A stretch of DNA of 64,000 nt from Symsagittifera roscoffensis (Eukaryota > Xenacoelomorpha > Acoela > Convolutidae). Below are positions 58,973-64,000 of this stretch, in pieces (within the stretch, counting starts at the first letter, position 1; every line of letters starts with the position of its first letter). Made by a program: the position numbers and the translations under genes. The stretch spans positions 19,072,660-19,136,659 of the forward strand of contig NC_087069.1 of the NCBI RefSeq assembly GCF_963678635.1, in the 5' to 3' direction. The notes below the pieces were generated by a model. It made no database searches. It had not been told where the DNA came from and saw only the letters and a program-made list of their open reading frames with translations.

Positions 58973-60112
58973 AACATTGAGACAGTGATAGTTTTGGTTC
59001 GCAACAAAATTTTCAGCCATTGTTTTAAGATTTGTAATTTTTTTTAAAAGTTCGTTTCTGATTCACATCTGGGTTCTTTTAGGTCGATATATCCTAATTG
59101 ACTTTTAGGCTGCAGTTTAACCGTAGACTAATGTACACTGACTAGACTTGTATATTATGTTGCTTTCTCACTGATTAACGTTTTTGTTGTTCGAAAAGTT
59201 TTTGTTGTTCTATGTGGCAAAACTTCACGAACAGTGATTACATTTAAGTGAATAACAGCAGCTTAATGTTTGCACTTTGGGTGAAACGTGCAATCATCTG
59301 ATTTATCAAAGATATTTAAAAGTGAAGAAATATGAAAACGTTTGAAACCTGCTAATGAAGGGCCTTGCTTAGGACATGAAATTTAAACAAAGTTGATAGT
59401 GACAACGGCAAAAGAAGCAACGTGTTGCAAGATTGTCCACAGAGAGTAGAATTCTTTTACAGGCCTTCCTAAACAAAAACTTAAACACATAAACAAGCAT
59501 AACAAATTCTATTTTAAAACAACTAATTCACAACTTCATTTATCTAAAATTAAAACAAAAAAGATGCACCTATTCATGAATTGTACATATTCCTGTAAAT
59601 AATAAAATTACGCTGAGGTGACACAAACAAGACTTTTATGGAGAAAACAGGGTCTAAAACAAGATTACTTCGAGTTTTTTCTTTTAGACAAAGATAAATA
59701 AACGCACACAGGCGTAAACACAAATTTCAGATGAAGAAATCATACGAATTTCGACACTCACATATCCACATTTTATACATAAAAAAAAAACACTCTTTAT
59801 ATATAAATAACTAGTTAGATTTTTTTAGAAATATGAAACAAAATATTCAAAAGTTTTTATTATGAGTTGTTTTTCTGATTAAAACTGCACGTATGAGATT
59901 AGTCATTTCAAGAAACGATTGAATAGATCTGTAAAAACTTATCCTACACTATAGGTATATATAGGCATAGAAATACGTTTTAACGTAGTGTCTGGTTCAA
60001 TTTTAGTATGTTGGTAATTATTCAGAAATCAAGCGCAAAATAAATGAGATGAATTGTTTTTCTTCTCAAAGTTGCGCTTCTGATGGCATAAGTTTGGTTA
60101 TATAATTGAGGG
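58973..60112 (+). repeat. 3.31 kb tandem unit, partial copy 3
   Basis: The first 1.14 kb of the unit is present. It stops at GAGGGTATA, where the sequence switches to the right arm of palindrome 2 (TCAACCTTATAGAACCC). It has private variants such as TTCTCACTGATT near 59,165. Confidence 0.95.
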
Positions 60113-61429
60113 TATATCAACCTTATAGAACCCAGACATGAATCAGATACAAACTTTAGAAAAAATTACAAATCTTAAAACAATGGCTGACAATTTTGTT
60201 ACCAAAATTATTACTGTCTCAATGTTTCAATACAATTTAAATAAGTAGTTGAGATCAGTTTTTTAAATATCAAAGGACTATTCGGAACGCCCAAAAAAGT
60301 TTTCAACAATTTGTTTTGAAAGTTTCCCACTCTATGCAATGTAGTAAGCCTGGGGTTTTCCGACCACTGAAAAGCTCATCACGACTCACAGGTCAATTTT
60401 GAGTTGAGCTTTGATACTGGTGTTTCCTTGCGAACCTCTGTTTCTAAAATTTGCGTTGTAAAAAAATCAGGTTTAAATCAATTTCAATGTATTTAAATAT
60501 GTTTATACCTAAATGTAATGAATGATTTTTGGGTGAACATTTATGTTTATCTATAAACAAATGCATGTAAAAATCTTTATGTATGAGTGTTTGCATGCAG
60601 GTTGATATGTATTTTCTGTAAGTTTGAGGACGTTTTTTCCTTGTGTGCTTGAAAAATTCTGTTCTTTTTTTCTTATTTTTCCTTATGTTCTTTAAAACTA
60701 AAAGAATAGCTATAAACCAACTTGGTTTTTTTCTAATTTTTCTAGTGTTTCTTGAAAGTTTGATAAGATACTATAAGCATAGTTTTTATGTAAGAATAAA
60801 CGCTTTGCGCATGTGGGTAATATTGACGGTATGTATCTATGAAAAAAAGTACAGTTTTTCGCATGTTTGTATGTGATTAAAAATGTATGCTCATACTGGT
60901 GGTGCGTTATTCATTCGTTTTTATATATTTGTGTATGTTTGTATGTTCTTATGTAAGTAGGAACTCTTGACTGCATGTTCCTTTGTCTAATTGAGTAAGT
61001 GGAAAATTTTTTTTTCGTTAAAATGTATGTTCTCAATTTAGGAGAATTTAAAAATTAGCTTCTTTGTAGACTGGTACAAACTTATAGTTGACGTGGAATG
61101 TTTAGAAGGAAAGTGTGTACATAGTGTAGTTGGGTGCTTTTAAAAGTACAATCCATTATTCTTTGTAGGCAAGTACTTATGCATATTCGTGTATGAGTAT
61201 GAAAGGTATGTTTATATGATTATATATATGTACGTATAAAAGCCAGTCTGTAATGCGTGATTCTTTTTGTCTGAAAAAGTGTAATTATTTGTCTCGAAAG
61301 TATGAATTGTATGTTTGCTGGTTTGTGTGTTTACAATTGGTTAAAAATGCAGGTCAGTAAAATTTTTGCATGTGTGTAAGTAAAAAGTTTTCATAATTTT
61401 GAATGTAGATTTTTAAGTATGTAAGCAAG

Positions 61430-62275
61430 TATGTAAAAATTAATTTTTTGTTTGTATCTATGCACATACTTATGTATGTATGGTAGTTTGCTTGCATTCT
61501 ATTTATATGTGTGTGTTTGTACGTTTGACTGAAAAAATGAATTTATGTCTATAGGTCGGTTTCTATGCATGTATCGTTGTATTTAGGTACGTATGTATAT
61601 AGGCAGGTAGGTGTTTAAATATGTATGTAAGTATTTCTGCATGTACTTTTGTATGTATATAAGTATGGGTGTATGTATAATTTTTTGTATGCCTGTTTTT
61701 ATGATTGTCTGTAGGTAAGACTTTGTATGTTTTTGCCTGTAAGGAGGTATGTATGTATGTATAATCGTATGTATTTCAGTAGGTTTTTTTGGATGACCTT
61801 TTGTATGTATGTATGTTCTTAAAAATGTCTTCAAGTAAAACTTATTTTTGAATTTATGTATTTATTCATATATAAGTGATAGGTATATATGTAAGTATGT
61901 ATGTATGTATGAATGTATGTACGAATGTATGTGTGTATGTATACAAGTATGTATGTAAGTATTTGTGTATGTATGTTTGTTTTTATGTATATATTTACGT
62001 ATATATGCTTTTAGTATGGGTGTATGTTTTTGTTTTTCTTTGTAAGTTTGTATGAATGTCTTATGTAAGTATTTATACGTGTATGTATGTATGTATGTAT
62101 GTATGTATGTATTTATGGTTGTATGTATGTATGTATGTAAGAAAGAATGTCTGACTTAGTTTTGTAAGTAAACACGTAAGTTTGCAATTTATGCTAATGT
62201 ACGTATGTTAATATTTGTAAAAAAAAATAGGTAATTTTGTTTTGTGGGTGTTTGTCTGTTTGAGTATATGTGTAA
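61430..62275. repeat. TATG/GTAT tetranucleotide tract
   Basis: This is the complement of the CATA tract in the other arm, purest near 62,084-62,115 and 62,120-62,140. A minus-strand frame at 61,583-61,834 is its translation. Confidence 0.9.
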
Positions 62276-62469
62276 TCGTTTATTTTATTTTATTTAAAAA
62301 TCTATATGTACCTCACTCCATTTTTTAATCTTTCTCCATAAGTTCTTAGAATATTCTAAAATAATCAACCAGATACTATAATGATAGTCTTTTAGAGTTT
62401 CTTGATTTGAAGACATCCAGGTAACCTAAGTAAAAACATTAGAATTTGGAAAAGTGGCAAATGCAGCAT

Positions 62470-62668
62470 CGACTAAAAATAAAACTTACCTGCAGTCAAT
62501 GACCACAAAAACTGTACTTGAATCGTAACAGGTAAGATCTGTTTTCAAATTTTCTCAACAACAAGTCCAATTGGCAACAGCATGTAGTCCAAATTGTCAA
62601 TAAACTGTTGCTCATAGAGATATTGATTACAATAAACAAATTATCAGAAGATAAATATGGCCTTTTGA
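62470..62668 (+). pseudogene. Inverted, diverged copy of the coding relic at 49,627-50,021
   Basis: YLQSMTTKTVLES and, in another frame, KLLLIEILITINKLSEDKYG match the relic in the left arm. A stop follows GNSM, and the frame is cut by the gap. Amino-acid differences outnumber what a recent duplicate would show. Confidence 0.5.
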
Positions 62669-62868
62669 NNNNNNNNNNNNNNNNNNNNNNNNNNNNNNNN
62701 NNNNNNNNNNNNNNNNNNNNNNNNNNNNNNNNNNNNNNNNNNNNNNNNNNNNNNNNNNNNNNNNNNNNNNNNNNNNNNNNNNNNNNNNNNNNNNNNNNNN
62801 NNNNNNNNNNNNNNNNNNNNNNNNNNNNNNNNNNNNNNNNNNNNNNNNNNNNNNNNNNNNNNNNNNNN
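62669..62868. other. Assembly gap of exactly 200 N
   Basis: This is a scaffold placeholder of the same length as the first gap. It hides the outer end of palindrome 2. Confidence 0.97.
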
Positions 62869-63874
62869 TAATTGCAAACAAAAAGCTGATTCCATAACAG
62901 CGCAATTTAGCTTAGTATAAGCATATCTAACTATTTGTTTTTGAATTCATTAATTTATATCGGCTTCCGCAAACACTGTGGCAGAAACCGCAATTTTGCC
63001 AGTTTTTCCACCAATTTTTCAGCAATTTCCCGCATTTTTAGTGGTTTTTCCAGCGGTACAATCTTTCAGCTTTTTTTGTGGAATCAAAACGGTTAAAAGA
63101 TCAAAAACTAGTAGCAATCTGCCCATTTTGCTACAAATCAAATTTTGGTGTCTCTGCTGATTCCGCTTGCAATTAACAAAAAACCCATTTGCTTGGCAAC
63201 AAAAGGAACGAAAGATAACGCTTGAAAAAACTCGGTTGGAATTTTTATCTAATAGAGAGTTCAATGTTTCTTAACTGAGTTTCTCCATTTGAGTATGGGT
63301 TGAGCTTTCCAGACTATTGGCGATGATATCAGCTCGATGACGTAAACGTTTACGAATATAGTTATTAGTAGAGACATTATAACCGACATTGCTTTCCGCA
63401 TTTGATAAAGGCTGCTTTTAAAATTTTTGTGCTCACAATTTGTATCTTAATAAAAGCGTCCTATTGGATCCGAATAGTCAACCTGGCGTGCGTTTTGTTT
63501 TAAGGCAATTGCGTATTCGTACTGGTCAGCAAACACACTAAAACTATATCAGCCAATCAGCGTCGACATGAGAAAGCAAACATACTAAATGGAAAAAAAA
63601 CTTTGTTTCTTGCTTGCCTCTTTTCTGATTGATTATTATAGCATTTGTGTGCTTACGGACCTGTGCAAAAAATTTGCGCGGTTTTCGAAGTACTGCTATC
63701 GAACCCAACCATCGGTAATCTCAAAAAACTTACTCAGCTTAAAGTTATGGAAGAAAAAACTTTTCTCCAAAAGTTTTTTATGTTAAAGTAAAACACGTTT
63801 CTTTTTAATTTTTTAAATCCTTGGTTAAATCTGGTTGTTTTTGTTATACCACAAACACAAAAAAGTTATCTCAC
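62869..63874. other. AT-rich sequence without a called gene, possibly intron
   Basis: No supported frame. If the exon at 63,875-63,987 is real, this would be the intron downstream of it on the minus strand. A 65-codon plus frame at 63,589-63,786 has no motif. Confidence 0.4.
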
Positions 63875-63987
63875 CCAAGCCATCATCATAGATAATGGGT
63901 CTTAGACCGGCTTTGCCCCGATACTCCTTGTGTGCGTTCCAAATTATTTGCATTAGAGGATCGCCTGTGAGAAAAGCATCAGATCGC
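63875..63987 (-). CDS. Candidate internal exon of an unrecognised gene
   Basis: On the minus strand, TCTCATTTTTCAG (acceptor, ending at 63,988) precedes 113 bases without a stop, followed by GTGAGATAAC (donor at 63,874-63,873). One base, 37 codons and one base give a phase 1-1 exon. The protein has a well-mixed, conserved look: RSDAFLTGDPLMQIIWNAHK, then EYRGKAGLRPIIYDDGL. The stretch is richer in G and C than its surroundings. I cannot name the family. It is the only piece in the window that looks like an intact host gene part; the preceding exons would lie beyond the window end. Confidence 0.5.
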
Positions 63988-64000
63988 CTGAAAAATGAGA

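Larger units (their letters stand above)
60113..62668. repeat. Right arm of large palindrome 2, cut by a gap
   Basis: This is the inverted partner of 49,735-52,478. It ends flush against the 200-N gap, so its true outer end is unknown. No gene is seen apart from the relic at its outer end. Confidence 0.85.

Noticed and set aside
2555-62668. Dismissing both palindromes and arrays as assembly errors
   Set aside because: Copies carry consistent private variants and one clear recombinant pattern, which mis-assembly would not easily make. The doubt remains at the two gaps, where the arms touch the Ns.
62608-62905. Open frames crossing the second N gap
   Set aside because: Same reason, although the first 20 residues on the plus strand match the relic in the other arm and are reported as such.

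Overview
This window is eukaryotic, almost certainly from an invertebrate animal, in a strongly AT-rich genome. It carries a decayed Ty3/gypsy-type retroelement cluster, a relic of a Polinton/Maverick-type protein-primed DNA polymerase B, tetranucleotide-rich repeats, large inverted and tandem duplications, two fixed 200-N scaffold gaps, and one exon-like stretch with splice signals. I cannot name the species. No bacterial operon, CRISPR array, rRNA or convincing tRNA is present. Nearly everything recognisable is mobile-element debris; there is no intact multi-domain host gene.

Layout. 1-2,550: AT-rich sequence with a GA microsatellite and degenerate TTAC repeats. 2,555-10,455 and 12,876-17,525 are the two arms of a large imperfect palindrome. 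The left arm has an internal 1.1-1.2 kb tandem amplification. The spacer (10,456-12,675) contains a decayed minus-strand coding relic and ends at a 200-N gap. The right arm is the body of a 3.32 kb unit present three times in tandem (14,472-24,431). Each unit ends in about 265 bp of retroelement pol, and only the third copy runs on into the rest of the element.

24,167-34,875 is a more GC-rich island holding two dead Ty3/gypsy-like copies head to tail. Copy A has linker, reverse transcriptase (RT), integrase, acidic tail and part of a macrodomain. Copy B has zinc knuckles, protease, linker, RT, RNase H, a long acidic connection, integrase, tail and a whole macrodomain. The copies share inactivating lesions, including an in-frame loss of RT motif A, so they probably came from duplication of an already dead element. 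Next (35,206-44,250) come broken coding modules of the same composition. One has the blocks of an SGNH/GDSL hydrolase, and one 2.2 kb module is duplicated in tandem. Together the two regions look like pieces of one unusually large retroelement lineage carrying an SGNH-like module near its start and an ADP-ribose-binding (TARG1-like) macrodomain at its end. That is the most interesting candidate system here.

45,900-47,850 is the polymerase B relic. 49,735-52,478 and 60,113-62,668 are arms of a second large palindrome, rich in CATA/TATG repeats, and its interior is a 3.31 kb unit repeated about 2.3 times. The window ends, after a second 200-N gap, with a candidate minus-strand internal exon at 63,875-63,987.

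All domain calls come from reading motifs by eye. No search, alignment score or identity value was computed.
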